Below, piece by piece: positions 43,953 through 53,056 of a stretch of 64,000 bases of DNA. Origin of the DNA: an uncultured Alistipes sp. Its GTDB lineage: Bacteria > Bacteroidota > Bacteroidia > Bacteroidales > Rikenellaceae. The stretch covers positions 81,809-145,808 of the forward strand of contig CASDZK010000058.1 in assembly GCA_949286165.1 (NCBI GenBank). Reading direction: 5' to 3'. How positions within the stretch are numbered: the first letter of the stretch is position 1; each line of letters opens with the position of its first letter. The position numbers were made by a program, and so were the translations under genes. The notes beneath the pieces are model-generated. The model made no database searches. It was not told the origin of the DNA and saw only the letters and a list, made by a program, of their open reading frames with translations.

Positions 43953-44654
43953 ATGCCTCCCCCTACTACCGATTCTTCCCAGGTCTTTTCCTATAAAATA
44001 GACAGTTTAGGCCATGTGACACCCGACTATGAATATCCGGGATTTCCCGGACATTACAAACTCAACTATAAAATATCCCAACCGTCAACCATCAACCAGT
44101 TAATGGGAAAAGTTCCGTTCGATAATCCCATCGTCGAATTCGGGGTAAACAAATTGAGAGAAGACGCCCGAAAATACGGAAACAAGAAATTTCCCTCCGA
44201 TTATTATGTCGATTTCGGGAAAGAATTATTTAAATTTGCAGTACAACACCATAAGGGTAACGAATACAAGGCAATCAAAGAATTGGATGAATTATGGGAT
44301 AACGACAAAAAACGAGAATATAGATTTAAAAACGGAGAAGGGGCGCCTCTTTACCATATGTACGAACATTTAGTAACCAAGGACGAAGACACCGGGTCCG
44401 ACAAATTAAGACATTTTTTAACCAGTGCAGGAATCGCCATATTATCCGATCCGCTTATCGCCCAGGCTGCCGGAATTGCAGGAGAAGTTTTCGATATCGT
44501 CAAATATCCTTTTGATCCCAAACAAAAAACAGGATTCGATATGAAAGATATGGAAGCCAATAATAGAGGAACCGTATTCGGTACCCGATGGAAACAAAAA
44601 GATATCGGAACGGCTCCGGGCATGTTCGATTTATGGGATATTATCAGAAAATAA
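43953..44654 (+). CDS. Unidentified protein (C-terminal part of the frameshifted gene)
   Basis: Not recognised. 233 aa from the ATG at 43953. The N-terminal third is rich in Tyr and Pro (DYEYPGFPGHYKLNYKI). The middle is charged and helical. The C-terminal part has DKLRHFLTSAGIAILSDPLI, then GIAGEVFDIVKYPFDPK and MKDMEANNRGTVFGTRW. A similar arrangement of DKxxHF, GxxxEVxD and DMxAN occurs, as I recall, at the ends of secreted polymorphic-toxin-like or phage-related proteins; this is a weak analogy. It lies 6 bp before two small membrane-protein genes. Confidence 0.6.
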   Translation: MPPPTTDSSQVFSYKIDSLGHVTPDYEYPGFPGHYKLNYKISQPSTINQLMGKVPFDNPIVEFGVNKLREDARKYGNKKFPSDYYVDFGKELFKFAVQHHKGNEYKAIKELDELWDNDKKREYRFKNGEGAPLYHMYEHLVTKDEDTGSDKLRHFLTSAGIAILSDPLIAQAAGIAGEVFDIVKYPFDPKQKTGFDMKDMEANNRGTVFGTRWKQKDIGTAPGMFDLWDIIRK

Positions 44655-44660
44655 AAAGAT

Positions 44661-45023
44661 ATGGTTCATCGCTCTTTTTCAATTATCTCCTTACTTTTAC
44701 TTCTCTTTTACTGGATAACGGCCGGAATTCTGTTCTTTCTGTTGTTCCGAATCGCCGAATGGTTGCCCTCGGCCCCCCATTTCGGCAGTCAAGAGTATGT
44801 TTCTCCCGACCTGCTCCATACCGCCCGGCAACTGCGTTATTTCGCCTTTTACCTGACCTGTCTGATGTTCTGGCTCATGTGTCGGCGGGAGTGTCTGCGT
44901 TTTCTGGAGAACCGCCATCCCGGACAAGCCGCACGCTATGCCGTCACGCTCCTGCAAATCGCGACAGCAGCCGGCACCCTGTTCCTGGTTCTGCAAGCCA
45001 CTTTCCTGATCTTCACTTCATAA
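44661..45023 (+). CDS. Small membrane protein, unidentified
   Basis: 120 aa with about three hydrophobic segments: residues 5-32, 60-76 and 93-118. Between them lie charged loops (CRRECLRFLENRHPGQAARY). No family recognised. It follows the unidentified gene by 6 bp and precedes another small three-span protein by 17 bp, so the three probably form one transcript. Confidence 0.6.
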   Translation: MVHRSFSIISLLLLLFYWITAGILFFLLFRIAEWLPSAPHFGSQEYVSPDLLHTARQLRYFAFYLTCLMFWLMCRRECLRFLENRHPGQAARYAVTLLQIATAAGTLFLVLQATFLIFTS

Positions 45024-45040
45024 CGTAAAACGGGAATTCT

Positions 45041-45385
45041 ATGAAAAATAAACTATCGAACGTCAGATTCACGCTTTTCTGGTTCGGCTGCGGCAGCCTC
45101 TGGTTATATACCATGCTATACATTTGGGGAATCGCCATTACCGACAATGAACGGGAACTCGGCGGAGAAATTCCCGATGTCCATCTTTTTGTCCACGATC
45201 GCGACATGCGCCAACTGCTCTTTTCCCTGCTTTATATCCTCAGTTTCCTTTTTTACGACGGAGCTTTGCGCGAATTTAAAAACGGCATGTTTCCCCGCCT
45301 GAATGCCTTGAAGGATACAAGACGTCTCTTTCTGTTTCTGTTCTGGATGATGCTTCTGATGGTTCAGAGCGATTATCTGGTCTGA
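45041..45385 (+). CDS. Small membrane protein, unidentified
   Basis: 114 aa with three hydrophobic segments: about 9-33, 60-74 and 93-110. The first loop (NERELGGEIPDVHLFVHDRD) is acidic and probably faces the periplasm or the cytoplasmic partner. No family recognised. Similar size and shape to the preceding protein, though without clear sequence identity. Confidence 0.6.
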   Translation: MKNKLSNVRFTLFWFGCGSLWLYTMLYIWGIAITDNERELGGEIPDVHLFVHDRDMRQLLFSLLYILSFLFYDGALREFKNGMFPRLNALKDTRRLFLFLFWMMLLMVQSDYLV

Positions 45386-45423
45386 ACCGCCGCCGTACCC
45401 GAAACCCGACACTTCCAGATATA

Positions 45424-45458
45424 AAAAGAGATCCGATACGATGTATCGGACCTCTTTT
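45424..45458. terminator. Bidirectional terminator
   Basis: AAAAGAGATCCGATAC, loop GAT, GTATCGGACCTCTTTT (one internal mismatch). T runs on both strands suit the rightward membrane-protein genes and the leftward tRNA-Arg. Confidence 0.8.
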
Positions 45459-45462
45459 CTTG

Positions 45463-45534
45463 TAGTCACGGCGGGAATCGAACCCACACCAACAGAACCG
45501 GAATCTGTCATTCTATCCTTTAAACTACGCGACC
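45463..45534 (-). tRNA. tRNA-Arg (CCG anticodon)
   Basis: 72-nt cloverleaf read leftward: acceptor GGTCGCG pairs with CGTGACT (two G-U pairs), discriminator A. Anticodon stem-loop CAGATTCCGGTTCTG with CCG. T arm GTGGGTTCGATTCCCGC. CCA is not encoded. It lies 23 bp downstream of glnS in the same orientation and may be processed from the glnS transcript. Confidence 0.92.
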
Positions 45535-45557
45535 ATTTATTTTATCTCTCTCTTTTT

Positions 45558-47234
45558 CTATTTCGCTATCTTCGCCCACGAATCCTTCAGCGTTACCGTA
45601 CGGTTAAACACCGGCTTACCCGGAACGGAATCCTTGTCGGCGCAGAAATATCCCAACCGTTCGAATTGGAACGTATCTCCCGCTTTCGCTTCGGCCAGCG
45701 ACGGTTCCAGATATCCTTTGACCACCTTCAACGAATCGGGGTTCAGAAAATCCAGGAAGGAACCTCCCTCCGGCACGTCGTTCGGATCAGGGACCGCAAA
45801 CAACCGGTCGAACAACCGAATCTCCGCTTCGCAAGCGTGTTGCGCCGACACCCAATGAATGATCCCCTTCACTTTCCGTCCGTCCGACGAACCGCCGTGC
45901 CGCGACTGCGGATCGTACGAACAACGCAGTTCCACCACTTCGCCGTTTGCATCTTTGATCACTTCGTCGCAACGAATGATATAGGCGTAACGCAACCGGA
46001 CCTCTTTGCCCGGCGACAGCCGAAAATATTTCTTCGGCGGTTCTTCCATAAAATCGTCCCGCTCGATATATATCTCCCTCGAAAAAGGAACCTTGCGACT
46101 ACCCGCCGATTCGTCTTCCGGGTTGTTGATGCAGCTTATCTCTTCGGTCTGTCCCTCCGGATAATCGGTAATGACCACTTTCAGCGGATTCAATATTCCC
46201 ATTCTCCGTTCGGCGATTTTGTTCAGGTCCTCCCGGACACAGAACTCCAACAGCCCCAAATCGATCACGTTGTCCCGTTTCGCTACCCCCACCTTGTCGG
46301 CGAAAGCCCGGACCGAAGCCGGCGTATATCCCCGGCGGCGCAGTCCGCAGATGGTCGGCATGCGGGGATCGTCCCATCCCGACACGTATCCCTCCTTGAC
46401 CAGTTGCAACAACTTGCGTTTGCTCATGACCGTATTGGTCAGGTTCAGCCGGGCGAACTCGTACTGATGGCTGGGGAATATCTCCAACGCCTGAATGAAC
46501 CAGTCGTACAGCGGCCGATGCACGTCGAATTCAAGCGTACAGATCGAATACGTGATTCCTTCGATCGAATCCGACTGACCGTGCGCATAATCGTACATCG
46601 GATAAATGCACCATTTGTTCCCCGTACGATGATGCTCCGCATGGATAATGCGGTACATGATAGGATCGCGCAACAGCATGTTCGGATGCGCCATGTCGAT
46701 CTTGGCGCGCAACACTTTTTCTCCGTCGCCGAATTCGCCGGCGCGCATTCTTCGGAATAAATCGAGGTTCTCCTCCGCCGAACGGTTCCTCCACGGGCTT
46801 TCGACGCCCGGCCGGGTTACCGTTCCCCGTCCTTCGCGAATCTGTTCCTGCGTCTGGTCGTCCACATAGGCCAACCCCTTCCGGATCAATTCGCATGCCC
46901 AGTCGTACAACTGGTCGAAATAATCGGAAGCGTAATGGATGCTGTCCCACTGGAATCCCAGCCAACGCACGTCGTCCTGAATGGAGTCCACATATTCGGT
47001 ATCCTCCTTGACCGGATTGGTATCGTCGAAACGGAGGTTGCATTTTCCTCCGTACTTTTCCGCCAACCCGAAATTCAGGCAGATGGATTTGGCGTGGCCG
47101 ATATGCAGATAACCGTTAGGTTCCGGCGGGAAACGGGTATGCACCTTCGTATTGGCCGCCTTGATGTTGGCTTCGATGATCTCTTCGATGAAATTCAGCG
47201 ATCTCTCAGGCGTAGCATTCTCATTTCCACCCAT
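45558..47234 (-). CDS. glnS: Glutaminyl-tRNA synthetase
   Basis: 558-aa class I synthetase charging tRNA(Gln). HIGH motif in [20 protein letters not shown] (about residues 40-59), KMSKS-type loop [10 protein letters not shown], and the two-barrel anticodon-binding domain in the last 200 residues. The length is standard. It is divergent from folB, with a TACCTTTG -7 box at 47284-47277 before it. Confidence 0.96.
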   Translation of the reverse strand: MGGNENATPERSLNFIEEIIEANIKAANTKVHTRFPPEPNGYLHIGHAKSICLNFGLAEKYGGKCNLRFDDTNPVKEDTEYVDSIQDDVRWLGFQWDSIHYASDYFDQLYDWACELIRKGLAYVDDQTQEQIREGRGTVTRPGVESPWRNRSAEENLDLFRRMRAGEFGDGEKVLRAKIDMAHPNMLLRDPIMYRIIHAEHHRTGNKWCIYPMYDYAHGQSDSIEGITYSICTLEFDVHRPLYDWFIQALEIFPSHQYEFARLNLTNTVMSKRKLLQLVKEGYVSGWDDPRMPTICGLRRRGYTPASVRAFADKVGVAKRDNVIDLGLLEFCVREDLNKIAERRMGILNPLKVVITDYPEGQTEEISCINNPEDESAGSRKVPFSREIYIERDDFMEEPPKKYFRLSPGKEVRLRYAYIIRCDEVIKDANGEVVELRCSYDPQSRHGGSSDGRKVKGIIHWVSAQHACEAEIRLFDRLFAVPDPNDVPEGGSFLDFLNPDSLKVVKGYLEPSLAEAKAGDTFQFERLGYFCADKDSVPGKPVFNRTVTLKDSWAKIAK

Positions 47235-47276
47235 ATCGGCTTTCGTTTTACTCCTTTATTTCCTATTTTGCAATAG

Positions 47277-47305
47277 CAAAGGTAAGATATTAAATCGTAA
47301 TTTTG
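47277..47305. promoter_or_regulatory. Divergent -7 boxes between glnS and folB
   Basis: Leftward TACCTTTG (47284-47277) for glnS and rightward TAATTTTG (47298-47305) for folB, both exact TAnnTTTG matches, 13 bp apart. Confidence 0.6.
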
Positions 47306-47334
47306 TAAAAAAATCTCAAAAAAATATCGCTTTC

Positions 47335-47712
47335 ATGGCAAGAAAAGGAATTATAGAGCTGGAAAACATGGAGTTCCAGTCTTTTCACGGCTGTTTCGAA
47401 GCCGAACGGACCGTAGGGAACCGCTTTCTCGTATATATGTATATAGAGACCGACGTGGAACAGCCCTCCCGGAGCGACGACGTCCGGGACACCGTCAATT
47501 ACCTTTCGGTTTACGAAACGGTCCGGGAACAGATGGAACAGCCCTCCCGTATTCTGGAACACGTCTGCCGACGCATACTCGACGCCGTGGCCGCCCGGTT
47601 CCCCCGGATCGCCTACGCCCGCGTCAAAGTGTCGAAAATGGCCCCCCCGTTAGGAGGAAACCTGGAACGGGTCAGCGTTTCGCTCGACTACAAAAATCCT
47701 GACTATCAATAA
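47335..47712 (+). CDS. folB: Dihydroneopterin aldolase
   Basis: 125-aa folate-pathway enzyme that cleaves dihydroneopterin. The ATG at 47335 gives MARKGIIELENMEFQSFHGC, with the FHG motif conserved in FolB. VRDTVNYLSVYETVREQMEQ holds the NY pair and active-site Tyr region, and VKVSKMAPPLGG the catalytic Lys loop. No other folate genes are adjacent. Confidence 0.93.
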   Translation: MARKGIIELENMEFQSFHGCFEAERTVGNRFLVYMYIETDVEQPSRSDDVRDTVNYLSVYETVREQMEQPSRILEHVCRRILDAVAARFPRIAYARVKVSKMAPPLGGNLERVSVSLDYKNPDYQ

Positions 47713-47810
47713 TTTAAACACAACACATTGACCGCCAAACTATTAACATCCGCTCATGAAAAATGTTGATAACTTTGTCGAAAAAAGGCTCCCGTTCGGC
47801 AACGATATTG

Positions 47811-47818
47811 TATTTTTG
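47811..47818 (+). promoter_or_regulatory. nrdJ -7 box
   Basis: Exact TATTTTTG, 47 bp before the ATG. No convincing -33 box at 19-21 bp. I searched the 150-bp leader region for a cobalamin riboswitch B12 box and saw none. Confidence 0.45.
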
Positions 47819-47865
47819 TCAGCGAACAGATCATAAACGAACTATCATACAACCATACAACAATC

Positions 47866-50376
47866 ATGAAGGAATACGCATACGAAGATGCGGTGGCCGC
47901 GTCTTCCGCTTATTTTAAAGGCGACGATTTAGCCGCTACGGTCTGGGTCAGCAAATATGCGCTGAAGGACTCTTTCGGCCATATTTACGAATCGTCGCCC
48001 GAACAGATGCACCGGCGCATCGCCGACGAAATCGCCCGGATCGAGGCGAAATACCCCAACCCCATGTCGGCGAGCGACGTATTCGAACTGATCGACCGTT
48101 TCCGCTACGTCATTCCGCAGGGCGGCCCCATGACGGGCATCGGCAACAACATGCAAATCGCATCGTTGTCCAACTGTTTCGTCATCGGACACAAACACGC
48201 CGCCGACTCTTACGGCGGCATCATCCGCATCGACGAGGAACAGGTGCAGTTGATGAAACGGCGGGGAGGCGTGGGACACGACCTGTCGCACCTGCGTCCT
48301 TCCGGAACGCCCGTCCTGAACAGCGCGCTGACCTCCACCGGCATCGTGCCTTTCATGGAACGCTACTCCAACTCCACCCGCGAAGTGGCGCAGGACGGAC
48401 GCCGGGGCGCCCTGATGCTCTCCCTCTCCATCAAACATCCCGACGCGGAAAGTTTCATCGACGCCAAAGTCGATACGGGAAAAGTTACCGGAGCCAACAT
48501 CTCCATCAAACTGGACGACGAATTCATGAAAGCGGCCCGGGCCGGCCGGAAATACCGCCAACAGTTCCCCATCGACGCGGCGGAACCGATGGTTTCCAAA
48601 GAGATCGACGCGGCGGCCCTGTGGAAAAAGATCATTCATAACGCATGGAAATCGGCCGAACCCGGCGTGTTGTTCTGGGACACCGTCATCCGGGAATCCA
48701 TTCCCGACTGCTACGCCGACCTCGGATTCAAAACCGTATCGACCAACCCTTGCGGCGAAATTCCGCTTTGCCCTTACGACAGTTGCCGCCTGCTGGCGAT
48801 GAACCTGTACGGTTACGTGGAAAAACCGTTTACCCCCGAAGCCTATTTCAATTTCGACAAATTCAAAACCCACGTCCGCCGCGCTATGCGCATGATGGAC
48901 GACATCATCGATCTGGAACTCGAAAAGGTGGAAGCCATCATTGACAAGGTAAACAAAGACCCGGAAGAAGAAGACATCCGCCGCGTGGAAAAGGAATTGT
49001 GGGAAAAGATCCGCGAGAAGGCCCTTCAGGGACGTCGCACGGGCCTGGGCATTACCGCCGAAGGCGACATGCTGGCTGCCTTGGGTTACACCTACGGGAC
49101 GGAAGAGGCGACCAACTTCGCCGTACTGGTACAGAAAACCCTGGCGTTGGAAGCCTACCGCACCTCCGTTATGTTGGCCAAGGAACGGGGCGCCTTCCCT
49201 CTTTACGACACGGCACGGGAAGCGAAAAACCCCATGATAAACCGGATTCGGGAAGCCGATCCCGAACTGTACGAAGAGATGGCGAAATACGGCCGGCGCA
49301 ATATCGCCATGCTGACCATCGCCCCCACGGGAACCACCAGTCTGATGAGCCAGACCACTTCCGGCATAGAACCGGTATTCCTGCCTTACTACAAACGGCG
49401 CAGAAAAGTCAATCCCAACGACAAGTCGGTCAATGTCACTTTCGTGGACGAAGTGGGCGATTCGTGGGAAGAGTATTACGTTTTCCACCACAAGTTCCTG
49501 GTTTGGGCGGCCATCCACGGCTACGACAAGCAACAGGTATCGTCGATGAGCAACGAAGAGTTGGACGCCTTGGTGGCCCGCTCTCCCTATTACAAAGCCA
49601 CCAGCAACGACATCGACTGGGTAAACAAGGTAAAAATGCAGGGCGAGATGCAGAAATGGGTCGATCACTCCATCTCCGTTACCGTGAACCTGCCGAAAGA
49701 CATTACCGAAGAGATGGTCAGCAAGGTTTACCAGACCGCGTGGGAATCGGGTTGCAAAGGCGTTACCGTGTATCGGGACGGCTCCCGCGACGGCGTGCTC
49801 GTATCGGCCTCTTCCGCAAAAAAAGCGGAAGAACGTCCGCTGAAACGGCCGAAAGAACTGATGGCGGACGTCGTGCGGTTCAAAAACGGGAAAGAGGACT
49901 GGATCGCCTTCGTAGGTATTTACAACGGCCGTCCGTACGAAATTTTCACGGGGAAAATCGAAGAGGACGCCATGGTCATCCCGAAACGGATCAACAAAGG
50001 GGTCATCATCAAAGTACGCGAAGAAGACGGTTCCAAACGGTACGACTTCCAGTACGAAGACAAATACGGGTATAAAAACACCATCGGCGGCATTTCCCGC
50101 CTGTTCGACGAAACCTTCTGGAATTACGCCAAACTGATTTCCGGGGTCCTGCGCAACGGCATGCCCATCCTGCACGTGGTCACGCTGGTATCTTCGCTCC
50201 ATTTCGATTCCGATTCCATCAACACCTGGAAAAACGGGGTGTCCCGCGCCTTGTCGAGATATATTCCTTCCGGGACAAAAACCTCGAAAAAATGCAGCGA
50301 ATGCGGCGAAGAATCGTTGGTTTACCAGGAAGGGTGTCTCGTCTGCACCTCCTGCGGCCATTCCAAATGCGGATAA
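47866..50376 (+). CDS. nrdJ: Adenosylcobalamin-dependent ribonucleotide reductase (class II)
   Basis: 836-aa enzyme that makes deoxynucleotides using B12. SNCFVIGHKHAADSYGG carries the first redox Cys and TNPCGEIPLCPYDSCRLLAM the Asn-Cys-Glu active site. IAPTGTTSLMSQTTSGIEPV is the conserved phosphate-binding loop. The tail has four-Cys zinc ribbon CSECGEES...CLVCTSCGHSKCG, which supplies the C-terminal redox cysteines typical of the long class II group. It works without oxygen or a radical-generating partner subunit, suiting an anaerobe. It is monocistronic with a strong terminator. Confidence 0.95.
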   Translation: MKEYAYEDAVAASSAYFKGDDLAATVWVSKYALKDSFGHIYESSPEQMHRRIADEIARIEAKYPNPMSASDVFELIDRFRYVIPQGGPMTGIGNNMQIASLSNCFVIGHKHAADSYGGIIRIDEEQVQLMKRRGGVGHDLSHLRPSGTPVLNSALTSTGIVPFMERYSNSTREVAQDGRRGALMLSLSIKHPDAESFIDAKVDTGKVTGANISIKLDDEFMKAARAGRKYRQQFPIDAAEPMVSKEIDAAALWKKIIHNAWKSAEPGVLFWDTVIRESIPDCYADLGFKTVSTNPCGEIPLCPYDSCRLLAMNLYGYVEKPFTPEAYFNFDKFKTHVRRAMRMMDDIIDLELEKVEAIIDKVNKDPEEEDIRRVEKELWEKIREKALQGRRTGLGITAEGDMLAALGYTYGTEEATNFAVLVQKTLALEAYRTSVMLAKERGAFPLYDTAREAKNPMINRIREADPELYEEMAKYGRRNIAMLTIAPTGTTSLMSQTTSGIEPVFLPYYKRRRKVNPNDKSVNVTFVDEVGDSWEEYYVFHHKFLVWAAIHGYDKQQVSSMSNEELDALVARSPYYKATSNDIDWVNKVKMQGEMQKWVDHSISVTVNLPKDITEEMVSKVYQTAWESGCKGVTVYRDGSRDGVLVSASSAKKAEERPLKRPKELMADVVRFKNGKEDWIAFVGIYNGRPYEIFTGKIEEDAMVIPKRINKGVIIKVREEDGSKRYDFQYEDKYGYKNTIGGISRLFDETFWNYAKLISGVLRNGMPILHVVTLVSSLHFDSDSINTWKNGVSRALSRYIPSGTKTSKKCSECGEESLVYQEGCLVCTSCGHSKCG

Positions 50377-50400
50377 CCGGAATTCGAACGCGAAGTCAAA

Positions 50401-50446
50401 AGGAAACGCCGTTGTCCGGAATCGGACAACGGCGTTTCCTTTTTTC
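50401..50446 (+). terminator. nrdJ terminator
   Basis: Perfect 18-bp stem (50401-50418 with 50423-50440), loop GAAT, followed by a T run. Confidence 0.92.
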
Positions 50447-50522
50447 GCCATCGCAAATAAATAACGGTAATAACCAATTTTCCCTGTCGTCAGGCAAGAG
50501 ATGAGGGAATTCTTCGATCAAA

Positions 50523-50560
50523 AGAAAAAAGCGGCGCTGGAGATTCGTCCAGCGCCGCTT
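50523..50560 (-). terminator. pgk terminator
   Basis: Read leftward, AAGCGGCGCTGGA, loop CGAATC, TCCAGCGCCGCTT then TTTTCTTT. The stem is 13 bp. Nothing else is recognised in 50447-50613. Confidence 0.88.
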
Positions 50561-50613
50561 GCCGTTTCCCGCACGCAGACTTTCCGCAACGGTCGTCGGC
50601 AGCGGGTTCCCCG

Positions 50614-51807
50614 TTATTTGCCCCGAATAGCGGCTACACCGGGCAATACGGTTCCTTCCATATATTCCAGCAACGCGCCGCCGCCGGTCGAATTGTAGCT
50701 CACTTTATCCGCCATTTTGAATTTATTGATGCAAGCCACGGAATCGCCGCCGCCGATCAGGGAGTAAGCCCCGTTCGCCGTAGCCACGGCAATAGCGTCG
50801 GCCACCGCTTTGGAACCTTTGGCGTAATTGTCCATTTCGAACACGCCCATCGGACCGTTCCACAGAATGGTCTTACACCCCTCAATCACTTTAGCGAACT
50901 TAGCCGCCGTAGCCGGCCCGATGTCCACCCCTTCCCAACCATCGGGAATATCATTGACCGGACAAATCTTCGAAGGCGTATCGTTCTTGAATTCCGCGAT
51001 ACATACGGCGTCTTCCGCCAAGCACAATTGAACGCCCAGCTCTTTCGCCCGTTCGATGATGCGCAAAGCGGTATCGAACTGGTCTTTTTCGCACATCGAC
51101 TTGCCGATCTTGCCGCCCAAAGCCGCCTGAATCGTATAGGTCATTCCCCCTGCAACGATCAAAATATCCACCTTTTCCATCAATTTCTCGATGATGGTAA
51201 TTTTGGAAGACACCTTAGCGCCGCCCAGAATAGCGATGAACGGACGTTCCGGCGCGTCCAACACCTTGTCGATAGCCGCCAGCTCGTTTTCCATCACATA
51301 TCCGAACATCTTGTCGTTGGGGAAGAATTTGGCGATAATGGTGGTGGAAGCATGAGCACGGTGCGCCGTACCGAAAGCGTCGTTGATGTAGCAGTCGGCC
51401 AGCGAAGCCAGTTTCTGCGCAAACGCTTCGTCTCCTTTTTCCTCTTCCTTGTAAAAACGCAGATTTTCCAGCAACAGCACTTCGCCGGGTTTCAACGCTG
51501 CCGCCTTTTCCTTCGCCTGTTCGCCGATGCAATCGTCCGCGAACTGCACCGGACGTCCCAAACGGGCTTCCAGCGTGCCGATGATATGTTTCAACGAATA
51601 CTTGTCAGTAGGCCCTTCTTTCGGGCGTCCCAGATGCGACATCAGGATTACGGAACCCCCTCCGTCCAATACTTTTTTAATGGTAGGGATAGCTGCACGG
51701 ATGCGGTTATCGTCGGTTACATTGAAATTCTCATCCAAAGGAACATTGAAATCGACGCGGATAATCGCGCGCTTTCCTGAGAAATTGTAAGTGTCTATTG
51801 ACTGCAT
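50614..51807 (-). CDS. pgk: Phosphoglycerate kinase
   Basis: 397-aa glycolytic enzyme: 1,3-bisphosphoglycerate plus ADP to 3-phosphoglycerate plus [23 protein letters not shown] is the substrate-binding signature, [17 protein letters not shown] the substrate loop, [15 protein letters not shown] the hinge, and [12 protein letters not shown] the nucleotide-binding end. Full length. A -7 box CAAATATA read leftward as TATATTTG lies at 51865-51858. Confidence 0.97.
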   Translation of the reverse strand: MQSIDTYNFSGKRAIIRVDFNVPLDENFNVTDDNRIRAAIPTIKKVLDGGGSVILMSHLGRPKEGPTDKYSLKHIIGTLEARLGRPVQFADDCIGEQAKEKAAALKPGEVLLLENLRFYKEEEKGDEAFAQKLASLADCYINDAFGTAHRAHASTTIIAKFFPNDKMFGYVMENELAAIDKVLDAPERPFIAILGGAKVSSKITIIEKLMEKVDILIVAGGMTYTIQAALGGKIGKSMCEKDQFDTALRIIERAKELGVQLCLAEDAVCIAEFKNDTPSKICPVNDIPDGWEGVDIGPATAAKFAKVIEGCKTILWNGPMGVFEMDNYAKGSKAVADAIAVATANGAYSLIGGGDSVACINKFKMADKVSYNSTGGGALLEYMEGTVLPGVAAIRGK

Positions 51808-51857
51808 AGTGAAATTTATTTAGTTGTTAAACATTTCATTTACTGTTAATTCAATCA

Positions 51858-51865
51858 CAAATATA
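51858..51865 (-). promoter_or_regulatory. pgk -7 box
   Basis: TATATTTG read leftward, an exact match, 51 bp upstream of the pgk ATG. No clear -33 box. Confidence 0.45.
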
Positions 51866-51988
51866 ACTTTTTTTGAAAAACTTCCGCCCTTCCGATCCAA
51901 AAAATTATTCCCCTTTCCGGTCTTCCGGCACGTTTTCCGCGAAAAAAACGTACCTTTATCCGTTTTTTCAGGATCGCAAACAAGGGAC

Positions 51989-52720
51989 ATGCCGGAAAGC
52001 TACAAAACGAAGGGAATCGTGCTGAACGCCATCAAACACGGAGAAACGGGGCATATCGTGTATATGTACACCGAGCTCCACGGGCGCATTACCTATTACG
52101 TCAAAGGCAACCGTTCGGGCCGGCCGGTCGTCGGCAAAAGCCGCATCGTCCTGCAGCCGCTGACCGTCATCGACCTGATCGGCTGCAAAAGCTCCCGGGG
52201 AGAAATGCACCGCATCCGGGAGGCAACCCACCATTTTCTGGCTCCCGACATCATCTTCGACATCAAAAAGTCCTCCATCGCCTTGTTCATGGCCGAAGTA
52301 GTCTATCGGGTGCTGCGGGAGGAGGCGCCGAATCCGGAGTTCTTCCGTTTTTTCATCGACGCCATCCGTACCTTGAACGTCCTCGACCGGGGCGTCGCCA
52401 ACTTCCACATCTATTTCCTGGTCCGGTTGATCCGCTTCCTGGGTTTCCACCCCTCCAACGAGTATTCGGGAAACGCATTCTTCGACATCCGGAAAGGCGA
52501 ATTTACCGTCATGAAGCCCCAACACTCCTTTTTTCTGGACCAACAAACGTCGTTCCATTTCGCGGCTTTCATCCGGACAACGCCGGACACGCTGGAACAA
52601 CCTCCCCTCAACCGCGTCGAACGGGTAAGATTGCTGAACGGCCTGATCGATTTCATCGGTTTCCACCACGACGCCGTTTACCGCGTCTCTTCCCTCAAAA
52701 TACTCGGCGAACTCTTCTGA
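51989..52720 (+). CDS. recO: DNA repair protein RecO
   Basis: 243-aa RecFOR-pathway protein that loads RecA and anneals DNA. I chose the ATG at 51989 (MPESYKTKGIVLNAIKHGET) because the OB-fold domain begins there in RecO. Upstream codons are unlike the family. YTELHGRITYYVKGNRSG is conserved. The zinc-binding cysteines of some RecO proteins are absent, as is common in Bacteroidetes. It is divergent from pgk. Confidence 0.9.
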   Translation: MPESYKTKGIVLNAIKHGETGHIVYMYTELHGRITYYVKGNRSGRPVVGKSRIVLQPLTVIDLIGCKSSRGEMHRIREATHHFLAPDIIFDIKKSSIALFMAEVVYRVLREEAPNPEFFRFFIDAIRTLNVLDRGVANFHIYFLVRLIRFLGFHPSNEYSGNAFFDIRKGEFTVMKPQHSFFLDQQTSFHFAAFIRTTPDTLEQPPLNRVERVRLLNGLIDFIGFHHDAVYRVSSLKILGELF

Positions 52721-52851
52721 TCCGCGAAAAAATCGATGCCGGCTTTGGGTCGCCGGATTTTCCGGTAAACGGTAAATCTTCGGCAAATCAACCGTTTACC
52801 GGCACCGATTCTCAACAAGAAAGGGAATTAAAAAATTTTCTCAAAAAAAAA

Positions 52852-52883
52852 TTTGGAGGATATTTCCCGATGCACTATCTTTG
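52852..52883 (+). promoter_or_regulatory. tRNA-Asn promoter
   Basis: TTTG (52852-52855), 20 bp, TATCTTTG (52876-52883): a perfect match to the Bacteroidetes primary-sigma consensus, 25 bp before the mature tRNA. Confidence 0.85.
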
Positions 52884-52908
52884 CATCGTAATCAAAAACA
52901 AAAAACAT

Positions 52909-52982
52909 TCTTCAATAGCTCAGTTGGTTAGAGCACCTGACTGTTAATCAGGGGGTCCCAGGTTCAAGTCCTGGTTGAAGAG
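52909..52982 (+). tRNA. tRNA-Asn (GTT anticodon)
   Basis: 74 nt. Acceptor TCTTCAA with TTGAAGA, discriminator G. D arm GCTCAGTTGGTTAGAGC, anticodon arm CTGACTGTTAATCAG (GTT), T arm CCAGGTTCAAGTCCTGG. CCA is not encoded. Followed by a hairpin terminator. Confidence 0.95.
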
Positions 52983-52983
52983 C

Positions 52984-53014
52984 AAAAGCGGGAAGAAGGT
53001 CTTTCCGCTTTTTT
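52984..53014 (+). terminator. tRNA-Asn terminator
   Basis: AAAAGCGGGAAGA, loop AGG, TCTTTCCGCTTTTTTC: stem with one bulge and a T run right after the tRNA. Confidence 0.8.
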
Positions 53015-53056
53015 CATTCGCAAGCCGCCGCGATCATCTACCCTTTCCGGAAAAAA

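Noticed and set aside
43804..45385. A phage or conjugative-element fragment around the unidentified cluster
   Set aside because: No integrase, att-like direct repeats or structural genes; the neighbouring tRNA-Arg is intact but shows no duplicated 3' end nearby.
47713..47865. Cobalamin riboswitch before nrdJ
   Set aside because: The leader is short and I see no B12-box-like sequence or pairing.
47929..50451. An 840-codon open frame on the minus strand
   Set aside because: It lies antisense over nrdJ with composition expected from the codon bias of that gene; no protein family features.
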